Below, one piece after another: positions 8,090 to 14,891 of a stretch of DNA of 48,898 bases (position 1 is its first letter; each line of letters starts with the position of its first letter). Location of the stretch: the NCBI GenBank assembly GCA_937122485.1, contig CAKZKH010000236.1, positions 1 through 48,898 on the forward strand. Direction: 5' to 3'. Origin of the DNA: an uncultured bacterium (GTDB lineage: Bacteria > Bipolaricaulota > Bipolaricaulia > Bipolaricaulales > Bipolaricaulaceae). Position numbers and translations under genes: made by a program. The notes under the pieces were generated by a model. That model did no database searches. It was given only the letters and a program-made list of their open reading frames with translations, and had not been told where the DNA came from.

Positions 8090-8521
8090 ATGGAGCGTTG
8101 CGTGTTCTGCCAGATCGTGGCCAAGGAAAGCCCCGCCAGCGTGTTTTACGAGGACGGGCTCGTTTTGGGCTTCCTGGACATCCGGCCGATCAACCCTGGC
8201 CACGCCTTGATTGTTCCCCAAAAGCATGCAGCCGCCTTGGCCGAGCTGGACGAAGAAACCGGCCGGCGGATGTGGACCGTGGCCCAGCGCACGGCCGTGG
8301 CCCTGCGCGGCTCGGGAGTAAGATGCGAAGGCGTGAACCTCTGGCTGGCTGACGGCAAGGCCGCGTTCCAAGAAGTGCCTCATGTGCACCTCCACGTGGT
8401 CCCCCGCTTCTTCGGCGATGGATTCCGGTTCGTCGTGGGTCCCCGGGAGATTCCCGCCCGGGAGGAACTCGATGCCCTTGCTTTCCGCATCCGCCAAGCT
8501 TGGCCTGGCCCTCCGAGGTGA
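8090..8521 (+). CDS. HIT-family (histidine triad) nucleotide hydrolase
   Basis: 143 residues, the full family length. Begins MERCVFCQIVAKESPAS, contains IRPINPGHALIVPQKH, and carries the triad HVHLHVVPR, whose middle histidine is the nucleophile. These enzymes hydrolyse nucleoside phosphoramidates or dinucleoside polyphosphates (Hint/Fhit branch); the exact substrate cannot be read from sequence. The paired cysteines at residues 4 and 7 and a later histidine suggest a structural zinc site, as in several Hint proteins. The start has a strong AAGGAGG 6 bases upstream. The DUF72 gene follows after 4 bases, so the two are probably co-transcribed. Confidence 0.92.
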   Translation: MERCVFCQIVAKESPASVFYEDGLVLGFLDIRPINPGHALIVPQKHAAALAELDEETGRRMWTVAQRTAVALRGSGVRCEGVNLWLADGKAAFQEVPHVHLHVVPRFFGDGFRFVVGPREIPAREELDALAFRIRQAWPGPPR

Positions 8522-8525
8522 GCCC

Positions 8526-9263
8526 ATGCCGGGAAGGCTTTGGATCGGTACGAGCGGGTACAACTATGGAGGGTGGCGGGGCTCCTTTTATCCCCCGGAT
8601 TTGCCCTCCAAGGATTGGCTTTCCTTCTACGCCCAACACTTTTCCACCGTGGAGCTCAACGTCACCTTCTACCGGCTTCCCCGGCCCACAAGCTTTGCCA
8701 ACTGGCGTGCCCAAACGTCCGAGGATTTCGTGTTTTCCCTCAAAGGCCATCGGAGGATCACCCACCTCAAGAAATTGGGGGATGTGGAGAGAGAAACGCG
8801 CCAGCTTTTCGCCCATGCCCAGGAGCTCAAGGAAAAGCTTGCGGTCGTTCTTTGGCAGTTCCCTCCGCAGTTCAAGGCCGATTTGGGAAAACTTCGGGCG
8901 TTTTGCGATCTTCTCGGGGAGGTAGCTCCCCAAGTGCGCCAAGCTTTTGAGTTTCGTCACCCCTCGTGGTTCGTCCCCGAGGTTTACGCGCTCTTGGAGA
9001 AGCAAGACATGGCTTTATGCGCGGTGGACGCTCCGGACTGGCCCAGTGGGGAGCAACCCACTGCCGATTTTGCTTACGTGCGGTTCCACGGCCGGGCGGA
9101 CCTGTACTTTTACACCTACAGCCGAGACGAGCTTGGGGAGTGGGGGCGTCGGATTTCATCTTGGCTCAGGCAGAACGTGGACGTGTTTTCGTACTTCAAC
9201 AACACGGGCGGAGACGCGCTGAAAAATGCCAAGGAGCTCTTGGGGCTCATAACCCACGCTTAA
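8526..9263 (+). CDS. DUF72 family protein (YecE-like)
   Basis: 245 residues of a TIM-barrel-like DUF72 protein. Typical pieces: WIGTSGYNYGGWRGSFYP at the N-terminus, YAQHFSTVELNVTFYRLP, FSLKGHRRITHLKKL, VLWQFPPQFKAD, EFRHPSWF, YVRFHGRADLYFYTYS and VFSYFNNTGGDALKNA at the C-terminus. The family is widespread and its biochemical role is not settled. Start ATG 8526, 4 bases after the HIT stop. Confidence 0.9.
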   Translation: MPGRLWIGTSGYNYGGWRGSFYPPDLPSKDWLSFYAQHFSTVELNVTFYRLPRPTSFANWRAQTSEDFVFSLKGHRRITHLKKLGDVERETRQLFAHAQELKEKLAVVLWQFPPQFKADLGKLRAFCDLLGEVAPQVRQAFEFRHPSWFVPEVYALLEKQDMALCAVDAPDWPSGEQPTADFAYVRFHGRADLYFYTYSRDELGEWGRRISSWLRQNVDVFSYFNNTGGDALKNAKELLGLITHA

Positions 9264-9663
9264 CCCCGGAGCCAAGGAAGGGGGCCACGACTTTCACATC
9301 TCCAAAAGCTTCCCCGTTCGAATTGGAGAAGCCTAAGCGCGCTCGGTTCTTGAAGCCTGGAGGTCTGGCCGGCGTTTTCGCCCGTGCGACGTCAAATGGT
9401 GGGGATTGGCGTTCTCGTCGGTCTTCCTGGACGAGACATCGCTCGGCTCCTTGGGGGCCTACGTATTGTCCCGTTCCTTGTGTCCCTAAGATGGCGCCGG
9501 CCTCTTGCAAGAGAACAGGCGAACAAAGGAAGAAACCGCCACGAATGGAAGAAAAGGTGGAGAGCGAACCTATAGCCAAGGTGCTTCTGAAGTCGGCGGC
9601 TGGGCGAGGGGAAGCTCGCCGGATTGGCGAAGCGGAGATGGGAAACTACCCTGCCGGGTAGAT
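9264..9663. other. 400 bases without a recognisable gene
   Basis: No reading frame shows a known motif, a good ribosome site or family-like composition. It lies directly beside the mobile-element remnant and looks like decayed sequence. Confidence 0.5.
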
Positions 9664-9688
9664 TGTCGAGTTTCAAAGAAGTGTGACA
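9664..9688 (+). repeat. Left inverted end of the IS remnant
   Basis: TGTC-N-AGTTTC then TGTGACA; about 70 percent agreement with the reverse complement of the right end, with a one-base length difference. Confidence 0.45.
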
Positions 9689-9771
9689 GGGGGGTGCAGG
9701 GAGGGGGAGCAAGGGGGGGGCACCGCGGCAAGCTCACTAGGGGTCAAGGAACAAACCTGGGAAGTGACCCG

Positions 9772-10073
9772 ATGACCGTCGAGGCCAAGGTCCACGGTTT
9801 TCGGCTCCATCCACTCCGCCGAGCGGAGGGCCTGGGGATCGTGGATGCCCGCACCAAGCCGGGGCACGCGGGGACGAACGGGTTCGTGGAGCGACTGAAG
9901 GGTACGATCGCCCACGAACACGGGCGGGTGGCGTTCCGGCGGAGGTAGTTCACCTGGGCCCACCAACGCCCGCCGCCTCTCGACGCGGTTCTAGGGTTCT
10001 ACAACGGGCAGCGCGCCAAGGGTACCGCACCCAGGGACGCACCCCGGCGGAGGTGTTCTGGGGCGTGGCCTGA
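9772..10073 (+). pseudogene. Transposase C-terminal fragment, IS481 / rve integrase type
   Basis: The reading frame gives DARTKPGHAGTNGFVERLKG and TIAHEHGRVAFRRR, then a TAG where the family has Tyr, then FT. After this comes LDAVLGFYNGQR, a frameshift, and GYRTQGRTPAEVFWGVA with a stop at 10071-10073. This is the end of the DDE catalytic core (the NGFVER glutamate is the last catalytic residue) plus the usual 'FYN..R.H.GYR..GRTPAE.F' tail. The N-terminal DNA-binding part and the first catalytic aspartates are absent. Cannot be functional. Confidence 0.8.
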
Positions 10074-10097
10074 CGCATCCGTCCAGGAGGCCTAGTG

Positions 10098-10123
10098 TGT
10101 CAACGGTATTCCGAAACTGGACA
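10098..10123 (-). repeat. Right inverted end of the IS remnant
   Basis: 26 bases from TGTCAACGG to CTGGACA; partner of 9664-9688. The upp promoter begins 7 bases further on. Confidence 0.5.
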
Positions 10124-10130
10124 ATGTAGG

Positions 10131-10158
10131 TTGACCGGGCGGCGGGCCTGGGTACGCT
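10131..10158 (+). promoter_or_regulatory. Promoter of the upp cassette
   Basis: TTGACC (10131-10136), 16-base spacer, TACGCT (10153-10158), 11 bases, then ATG 10170. No ribosome binding site, so leaderless or nearly so. Confidence 0.65.
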
Positions 10159-10169
10159 AACCGCCCAGC

Positions 10170-10793
10170 ATGAGCAAGTTTGTTCTTGTGGAACACCCGC
10201 TCATCCAGGCCAAGCTCACCAAGCTGCGCGATCGCCGCACGGATCGGCTGCAGTTCCGCCAGATTCTGGAGGAGCTCACCGCGCTCATGGTCTACGAAAT
10301 CACACGGGACTTCCCGGTGGTGGGTGTGGAAGTGGAGACGCCCCTGGAGCGGGCCTCCGGCGTGGAGCTGGCGCGGCCCGTGGTGTTGGTGCCCATCCTC
10401 CGGGCCGGGATTGTCATGTTGGATGGGGTGTTGGCCCTTGTTCCCAGCGCCCGGGTGGGGCACATCGGCATCTACCGGGACAGGGCCACGTTGAAACCCG
10501 TGGAGTACTTCGTCAAGCTTCCCAACAACCTGGGGGAGGCGTTGACGATCGTGGTGGACCCGATGCTGGCCACAGGGGGGTCGGCCGCTCTGGCGGTGGC
10601 TTTGACCAAAGAGAAGGGAGCGCGCGACGTGCGGTTCCTTTGTCTGGTGGCGGCTCCGGAGGGGTTGCGGACCCTGCATGCGGCCCATCCAGACGTGCCC
10701 GTGTACGCGGCCGCCCTGGATCGCCAGCTGGACGAGCACGGGTACATCCGACCTGGGCTGGGGGACGCGGGGGATCGGTTGTTTGGAACCTGA
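10170..10793 (+). CDS. upp: Uracil phosphoribosyltransferase
   Basis: Pyrimidine salvage: uracil + PRPP gives UMP. 207 residues, the usual length. Family pieces: VEHPLIQAKLTKLRDRRT at the N-terminus, RPVVLVPILRAGIVMLDGV, GHIGIYRD, the PRPP loop VVDPMLATGGSA and PEGLRTLHAAHPDVPVY near the C-terminus, ending GDAGDRLFGT as UPRTases do. First gene of a four-gene run (upp, SDR, isomerase, MFS) with gaps of 9, 4 and -4 bases. The promoter lies only a few bases beyond the IS remnant. Confidence 0.97.
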   Translation: MSKFVLVEHPLIQAKLTKLRDRRTDRLQFRQILEELTALMVYEITRDFPVVGVEVETPLERASGVELARPVVLVPILRAGIVMLDGVLALVPSARVGHIGIYRDRATLKPVEYFVKLPNNLGEALTIVVDPMLATGGSAALAVALTKEKGARDVRFLCLVAAPEGLRTLHAAHPDVPVYAAALDRQLDEHGYIRPGLGDAGDRLFGT

Positions 10794-10802
10794 GGTGGGA
10801 AC

Positions 10803-11540
10803 ATGAAAAGGTGTGCAGTGGTAACGGGGGGGTCGCGGGGGATCGGGGCTGCTACCGTGGTCAAGCTCGCCTCCCAAGGGTACGACGTGGCGCTGACGTA
10901 CAGGACCCAGCGCACAGCGGCCGAAGAGGTAGCGGCCACAGCCCAGCGACTGGGGGCCCGAACTGTGCTCATCCAAGCGGACTTGGCCGACCTGGAACGG
11001 GCGCGGGCCGTGATCCACGAGGCCGCTGATGCCTTGGGCGAACTGCACGTGCTGGTCAACAACGCAGGCTACGTGCAGCGGGTCCCCTGGGAGGACGTGT
11101 CCCTTGAGGACTGGGAGCGGATGATCCGGGTAGGGCTCACCGCCGCGTTTGTCTGTGCCCGGGCCGCCGTTCCCTACATGAAGGAAGCAGGGTTTGGTCG
11201 AATTGTGAACGTGTCTTCCCTGCGGGCCCTCACCGGGGCCCCTCATGGGGTGCACTACGCCGCGGCCAAGGCCGGCCTCTTGGGCCTCACCCGCTCCTTG
11301 GCCCTGGCGTTGGCTCCCTTCCGCATCACCGTGAACGCTGTCTGCCCAGGCTACGTAGCTACGGACATCAACCGCGAGGCCCTGGCCACGCGGGGCCCCG
11401 AGATTCGCGCCCAAATCCCCTTGGGCCGCCCAGCCGAGCCAGAAGAGGTGGCGGCCACCATTGCCTTTTTGTGCAGCGAGGAAGCGGGGTACATCACAGG
11501 CCAAACGCTCTCCCCCAACGGGGGCCTGCGCATGGACTGA
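10803..11540 (+). CDS. Short-chain dehydrogenase/reductase (FabG-like)
   Basis: 245 residues, classical SDR. Cofactor loop TGGSRGIG at residues 8-15, NNAG near 88, catalytic Ser in VNVSS (about 140), YAAAK (Tyr-x-x-x-Lys, about 155-159), and the GQTLSPNGG C-terminus typical of 3-oxoacyl-ACP reductase relatives. An Arg-rich segment after strand 2 (TYRTQRTA) hints at NADP(H). Although FabG-like, it sits with a sugar isomerase-like protein and a transporter rather than with fatty-acid genes, so a polyol or sugar dehydrogenase role is as likely. Ribosome site AGGTGGGA, 3 bases before ATG. Confidence 0.9.
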   Translation: MKRCAVVTGGSRGIGAATVVKLASQGYDVALTYRTQRTAAEEVAATAQRLGARTVLIQADLADLERARAVIHEAADALGELHVLVNNAGYVQRVPWEDVSLEDWERMIRVGLTAAFVCARAAVPYMKEAGFGRIVNVSSLRALTGAPHGVHYAAAKAGLLGLTRSLALALAPFRITVNAVCPGYVATDINREALATRGPEIRAQIPLGRPAEPEEVAATIAFLCSEEAGYITGQTLSPNGGLRMD

Positions 11541-11544
11541 AAAC

Positions 11545-12351
11545 ATGGACCTGTCCCGCGTCGGTCTTTCCACGTTCCTTTTCCCGGGCATGAACCTGCC
11601 CAAGTGGCTGGAGCTTGCTCGGGCGCTGGGCCTGGGGGGCGTGGAACTTCGGGCCGATCCCCTCTGCGCTTACCCCCCCGAGCTCGCTGTGTCTGAGCGA
11701 AGCAGGCTGAGGCACCAAGCCCAGGAGCTGGGGCTGTGGTTGACCGTCCACGCCCCCATCTACGATGTCAATTTCACTTCGACCAATCCCGCCCTTGCCG
11801 CAGCCAGCCTCGGGGAGGTAGCCGCGTCCTTGGACCTCGCCCATGACGTGGGGGCAGACTTGGTGGTCCTTCACCCTGGCCATGTCCATGAAGACTATGC
11901 CCAGCTGGACGGAGCTGTGGAGGCCGCGTGGCAGCGGATGATGTTCTGTTTGGAGCTGTTGCTGGCCAAGGTGGAGGGAACAAGCGTGCGGCTGGCTCTG
12001 GAGAACAAGCAGCGGGCTCGGGTACGGGACCTTGTCCTCACCTGGGAAGAACACCGGCGGGTCTTGGATGCTCTCCCCGCTTTGGGTGCGTGTTTGGACC
12101 TTGGGCACCTGTGCACGGTGAACGGGGACTTCCGTCCGTACCTTCAGGCGTTGGAGGGGAGACTCCTCCACGTCCACCTCCACGATAACCAGGGGGAGCG
12201 GGACGAGCACCTGGGCTTGGGAAGGGGGTCTGTTCCCTGGCTGGCGTTCTTGGGTGAGCTCGACCGGGTGGGCTACCGCGGCCGTCTGGTACTGGAGATA
12301 CCGGACCCTGAAGCCTTACGGGTTTCGGTGAGGCTCATCGCCCGGGTATGA
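11545..12351 (+). CDS. Sugar phosphate isomerase/epimerase-like TIM barrel (AP endonuclease 2 superfamily)
   Basis: 268 residues. The pattern of a xylose-isomerase-like TIM barrel is clear: LGLGGVELRADP, WLTVHAPIYDVNFTS, GADLVVLHPGHVH, LALENKQRAR with the metal-binding Glu, LGACLDLGHL, LLHVHLHDNQGERDEHLGLG and LVLEIPDPEAL. The metal ligands (Glu in ALENK, Asp in CLDLGH, His in VHLHDN, final Glu in LEIPD) are all present, so it should bind a divalent metal. The substrate is unknown. Starts 4 bases after the SDR gene and overlaps the transporter gene by 4 bases (ATGA). Confidence 0.85.
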   Translation: MDLSRVGLSTFLFPGMNLPKWLELARALGLGGVELRADPLCAYPPELAVSERSRLRHQAQELGLWLTVHAPIYDVNFTSTNPALAAASLGEVAASLDLAHDVGADLVVLHPGHVHEDYAQLDGAVEAAWQRMMFCLELLLAKVEGTSVRLALENKQRARVRDLVLTWEEHRRVLDALPALGACLDLGHLCTVNGDFRPYLQALEGRLLHVHLHDNQGERDEHLGLGRGSVPWLAFLGELDRVGYRGRLVLEIPDPEALRVSVRLIARV

Positions 12352-13616
12352 GGGCCCCGGGCTGGTACGGTGCTTTCTTGGTGGGGAACATGGCCATGGG
12401 GGCCGCTTCAGCCCTGCTTCCCCTTTACGCCTACTTCCTTGGCGGGACAGCGGCGGACGTGGGGGCCCTCGCGGCGGTGGGGAGTCTGACCAACGTGCTG
12501 GCGAGCCTATTTTGGGGGAAGCTGGCTGACCGCACGCGCAGGCGGAGGCCGTTCGTGGTGCTGAGCTTCGCCGGGTTCGCCCTGGCCTACGGTTTGCTTC
12601 CCTTGGTGGGGCGTCCCGGTCCCCTCTACCCCCTGAACGTGTGGGTGGCCTTCACCTGGATGGCCAGCGCCCAAATGGCGATCTTGTTCCTCCTTTCGTC
12701 TCTGCCCAGGGAACTGTGGGAACGGGAACTGGGGAGGTTCAACGCCTACTGTGGGGTGGGCTGGACGCTGGGCTTGGCCCTGGGGGCCGTGTGGGTCACA
12801 GTTCTGGTTCCGCTCACAGGGGAGGCGTGGGGTCTGCGGTCCCTCGGCGTGGTGGTCGCGACTTTGGCCCTGGTGGCTACGGGTTTGGCGGGACGGAGCA
12901 TCAAGGACACCGGGGGCAAGGTGGAGGCACCGGCCTTCCGGGAGTTCGCCGCCACGATGGGCGGCTACCTGTACGAGATCCTGCGGTACGGCCCGGTACA
13001 GCTGTATGAGGTGCTGCGGCCCTCCCAGGTGGTCCGGTTTCTTCAGGGCAAGACGGTCTTTGGTCCCGATCTGATTCTCGTGTACTACGCCGGCCTCCTC
13101 ACGTTTGTGGGGTTCTCCATGGTCTTTGCCCCGTTTCCGGTGTTTGTCCGCCAGAAGTTGCTGTGGCCCAACGAGTTTGTGTTTGCCCTGTATGTGGCCC
13201 ACCACGGGGTGAGCGTGGTGGCCTTCTCCTGGGCCCGTAAGGCCGTGGCCCGGTGGGGCCATCGTCCTGTGGCCTCGTTGGCCCTTGTTAGCCGAGCGGG
13301 GATGTTCAGCGCGCTGGTGTTCATGGGCTCGGGGGCCAAGTGGGCTCTTCCCGCGCTGTTCGGGTTGTTTGGGGCGACGTGGGCGATGTTCCACCTGGCG
13401 ATGACGGCGGTGGTGTCCCGCTTGTCCCCGGCCGGACAACAAGGGCAGGGACTTGGCCTTTACAACGCGGTGGCCGGGCTAGGAAGCGTGTTGGGTTCGC
13501 TGGGTGGGGGGTTCCTTGCGGAGTGGATTGGCTTCCCCGCCGCGTTCCTCTCTGGGGCAGCGCTCCTCGTCCTCACCCTCCCCATCCTTCTTGTGGAGGG
13601 TCGCCCCGTACCCTAA
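12348..13616 (+). CDS. Major facilitator superfamily transporter
   Basis: 422 residues, about 12 hydrophobic helices in two halves with a longer central loop (about residues 185-240). The first cytoplasmic loop has WGKLADRTRRRRPFVV, a variant of the MFS motif A (G-x-x-x-D-R/K-x-G-R-R/K). The last helices carry QGQGLGLYNAVAGLGSVLGSLGGG. Substrate unknown; its translational coupling to an isomerase-like and a dehydrogenase-like gene suggests sugar or polyol uptake. Ends tail to tail with rpmF, the two stop codons overlapping. Confidence 0.88.
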   Translation: MRAPGWYGAFLVGNMAMGAASALLPLYAYFLGGTAADVGALAAVGSLTNVLASLFWGKLADRTRRRRPFVVLSFAGFALAYGLLPLVGRPGPLYPLNVWVAFTWMASAQMAILFLLSSLPRELWERELGRFNAYCGVGWTLGLALGAVWVTVLVPLTGEAWGLRSLGVVVATLALVATGLAGRSIKDTGGKVEAPAFREFAATMGGYLYEILRYGPVQLYEVLRPSQVVRFLQGKTVFGPDLILVYYAGLLTFVGFSMVFAPFPVFVRQKLLWPNEFVFALYVAHHGVSVVAFSWARKAVARWGHRPVASLALVSRAGMFSALVFMGSGAKWALPALFGLFGATWAMFHLAMTAVVSRLSPAGQQGQGLGLYNAVAGLGSVLGSLGGGFLAEWIGFPAAFLSGAALLVLTLPILLVEGRPVP

Positions 13617-13804
13617 GCCTCTTTCTCCTTGACCTGGAGGACTTGCATCCCGTTGTAGTACCCGCAGTGGGGGCACACGCGATGGGGGAGCCGGAACTCC
13701 TGGCACTGGGGGCAGGTGGTGGCCGGCATGAGGGAAGCGCGCCAGTGGGTCCGGCGCAAACGTACTTCCCGGTGGGACTTCCGCGACTTGGGTACAGCAG
13801 CCAT
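13613..13804 (-). CDS. rpmF: Ribosomal protein bL32
   Basis: 63 residues. Begins MAAVPKSRKSHREVRLRRTH, as L32 does, with a zinc ribbon CPQC...CPHCGYYNG that includes the Tyr-Asn-Gly motif typical of the family. Strong ribosome site AAGGAGG 7 bases before ATG 13804. Last gene of the minus-strand run tkt - tRNA - RNase H-like - dtd - rpmF. Not followed by plsX as in many bacteria; here plsX sits elsewhere, after tRNA-Leu. Confidence 0.95.
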   Translation of the reverse strand: MAAVPKSRKSHREVRLRRTHWRASLMPATTCPQCQEFRLPHRVCPHCGYYNGMQVLQVKEKEA

Positions 13805-13830
13805 GAGCGTCCTCCTTGGAACTCGGGTCC

Positions 13831-14280
13831 CTATTGTGCCCGCGGCCGCTCCAAGATCAAGGTGACAGGTCCATCGTTGACCAGAGCCACTTCCATTCGG
13901 GCCCCGAACCTGCCGGACTGGACTGGGAGGCCCTCGGCCCGGAGGAGGCGCACGAACAGTTCGTACAGCTCGGCCGCCTTCTCCGGAGGGGCCGCTTGGG
14001 TGAAGTCCGGGCGGCGCCCGTGCAGGCAGTCCCCGTACAAGGTGAACTGGGACACGCACAACACTTCCCCGTGAACGTCGCGGAGAGAACGGTCGAACTT
14101 CCCTCCCTGGTCGGGAAAAACGCGCAGGTCAGGTACCTTGCGGGCCCAGAACTGGAGGTCCTCCTCTGTATCCTGGGGGCCGATCGCCACAAGGAGGAGC
14201 AGACCCCGTCCGATGCGAGCCAGCTCCTCACCCTCCACCGTCACCCGGGCCTCACGGACCCGTTGCAGGACGATGCGCAT
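13831..14280 (-). CDS. dtd: D-aminoacyl-tRNA deacylase
   Basis: 149 residues, the family length. Hydrolyses D-amino acids (and glycine on tRNA-Ala) from mischarged tRNAs. Has MRIVLQRVREARVTVEGE at the N-terminus, the catalytic SQFTLYGD (family SQFTLY), RRPDFTQAAPPEKA and the second cross-subunit motif VNDGPVTLILE (N-x-GP). The start is one base after the RNase H-like stop codon, so the two are translationally linked. Confidence 0.95.
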   Translation of the reverse strand: MRIVLQRVREARVTVEGEELARIGRGLLLLVAIGPQDTEEDLQFWARKVPDLRVFPDQGGKFDRSLRDVHGEVLCVSQFTLYGDCLHGRRPDFTQAAPPEKAAELYELFVRLLRAEGLPVQSGRFGARMEVALVNDGPVTLILERPRAQ

Positions 14281-14281
14281 G

Positions 14282-14806
14282 CTAAGGAAGGTGAGAGCGG
14301 AGGGCCCGGACCTGGGCGTGGACCTTGCGCAGTTCCTCCAGGGGTAGGCTTTCGATCAAGATGCCAATCTCCCGGAGGAGTTGGCTTCTTTCCCGTTCCT
14401 GGCGGTTGCGTTCGAAGAACGCGGCCTCGGCGAGACGATGGGCACTGTTGTTCCCTTCCCGCTCCACGAAGTTCACCCGCCACTTGGGGAGACGGGACAG
14501 GGCCTCCAAGGCCAGCCGGTTCAAGTGGGCCAGATGGGGTTCGCGAACCTTGTACACGCCGTTGATCTGATTGGCCAGAAGTTGACTATCGGTGAGGAAC
14601 ACCACATCGTCCGGGGCGTGCTGGACGGCCAGCCGGGCCCCTTCAATCAAAGCCTTGTACTCCGCGACGTTGTTGGTGGTCCGGCCAATCACTTTGCCCA
14701 CTTGCTGGATCACGCGGCCCTTCTCGTCGGTGATGACCACCCCCACCGAGGCCTCCCCGGGGTTGCCCCGCGAGCTCCCGTCCACGTGCACAAAAAGCTT
14801 CTTCAT
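14282..14806 (-). CDS. RNase H-like protein (RNase HI family)
   Basis: 174 residues. RNase H fold: VHVDGSSRGNPGEASVGVVI carries the first catalytic Asp, NNVAEYKALIEG the Glu, VFLTDSQLLANQINGVYKV the second Asp, and the segment FVEREGNNSAHRLAEAAF the N-x-x-A-H/D-x-L-A motif. A short charged C-terminal region (about 45 residues) follows. It would cut RNA in RNA-DNA hybrids; it is of the 'reverse-transcriptase-like' RnhA branch rather than E. coli-like. The ATG is 3 bases after the last base of the tRNA(CAT) gene and no ribosome site exists, since the upstream sequence is the tRNA acceptor stem. Confidence 0.9.
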   Translation of the reverse strand: MKKLFVHVDGSSRGNPGEASVGVVITDEKGRVIQQVGKVIGRTTNNVAEYKALIEGARLAVQHAPDDVVFLTDSQLLANQINGVYKVREPHLAHLNRLALEALSRLPKWRVNFVEREGNNSAHRLAEAAFFERNRQERERSQLLREIGILIESLPLEELRKVHAQVRALRSHLP

Positions 14807-14809
14807 GTT

Positions 14810-14881
14810 TGGGCCCGGCAGGCCTCGAACCTGCGACCAACCGGTTATGAGCCGGCTGCTCTACCCCTGAGCTACGGGCCC
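14810..14881 (-). tRNA. tRNA with CAT anticodon (elongator Met, or Ile2 if lysidine-modified)
   Basis: Cloverleaf: acceptor GGGCCCG/CGGGCCC, D-arm GCTCAGGGGTAGAGC, anticodon loop CTCATAA on GCCGG/CCGGT, T-arm GCAGGTTCGAGGCCTGC, discriminator A. CCA is not encoded (AAC follows). The paired 1-72 end and the absence of three G-C pairs next to the loop rule out the initiator. I cannot separate Met from Ile2 by eye. It begins 10 bases after the transketolase stop and ends 3 bases before the RNase H-like ATG. Confidence 0.93.
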
Positions 14882-14891
14882 CTACGGGATG

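Larger units (their letters stand above)
9664..10123 (+). mobile_element. Internally deleted IS481-like element
   Basis: About 460 bases bounded by imperfect inverted ends. The left end, starting TGTCGAGTTTC and ending GTGACA (9664-9688), matches in inverse orientation the right end, starting TGTCAACGG and ending GAAACTGGACA (10098-10123). Between them only the 3' part of a transposase remains, with a stop and a frameshift. A complete IS481-type element is usually about 1 kb, so more than half is missing. Confidence 0.65.

Noticed and set aside
6953-8563. A 536-codon minus-strand open frame covering the permease and the HIT gene
   Set aside because: Only its middle part (one frame of the dead permease) is family-like; the rest is antisense of the HIT and DUF72 genes in GC-rich sequence.
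9384-9575. Small basic open frame in the empty stretch after the DUF72 gene
   Set aside because: No ribosome site, no motif, and the composition is that of random GC-rich sequence.
14810-14881. Initiator tRNA-fMet
   Set aside because: The acceptor 1-72 pair is intact and the anticodon stem lacks three consecutive G-C pairs.
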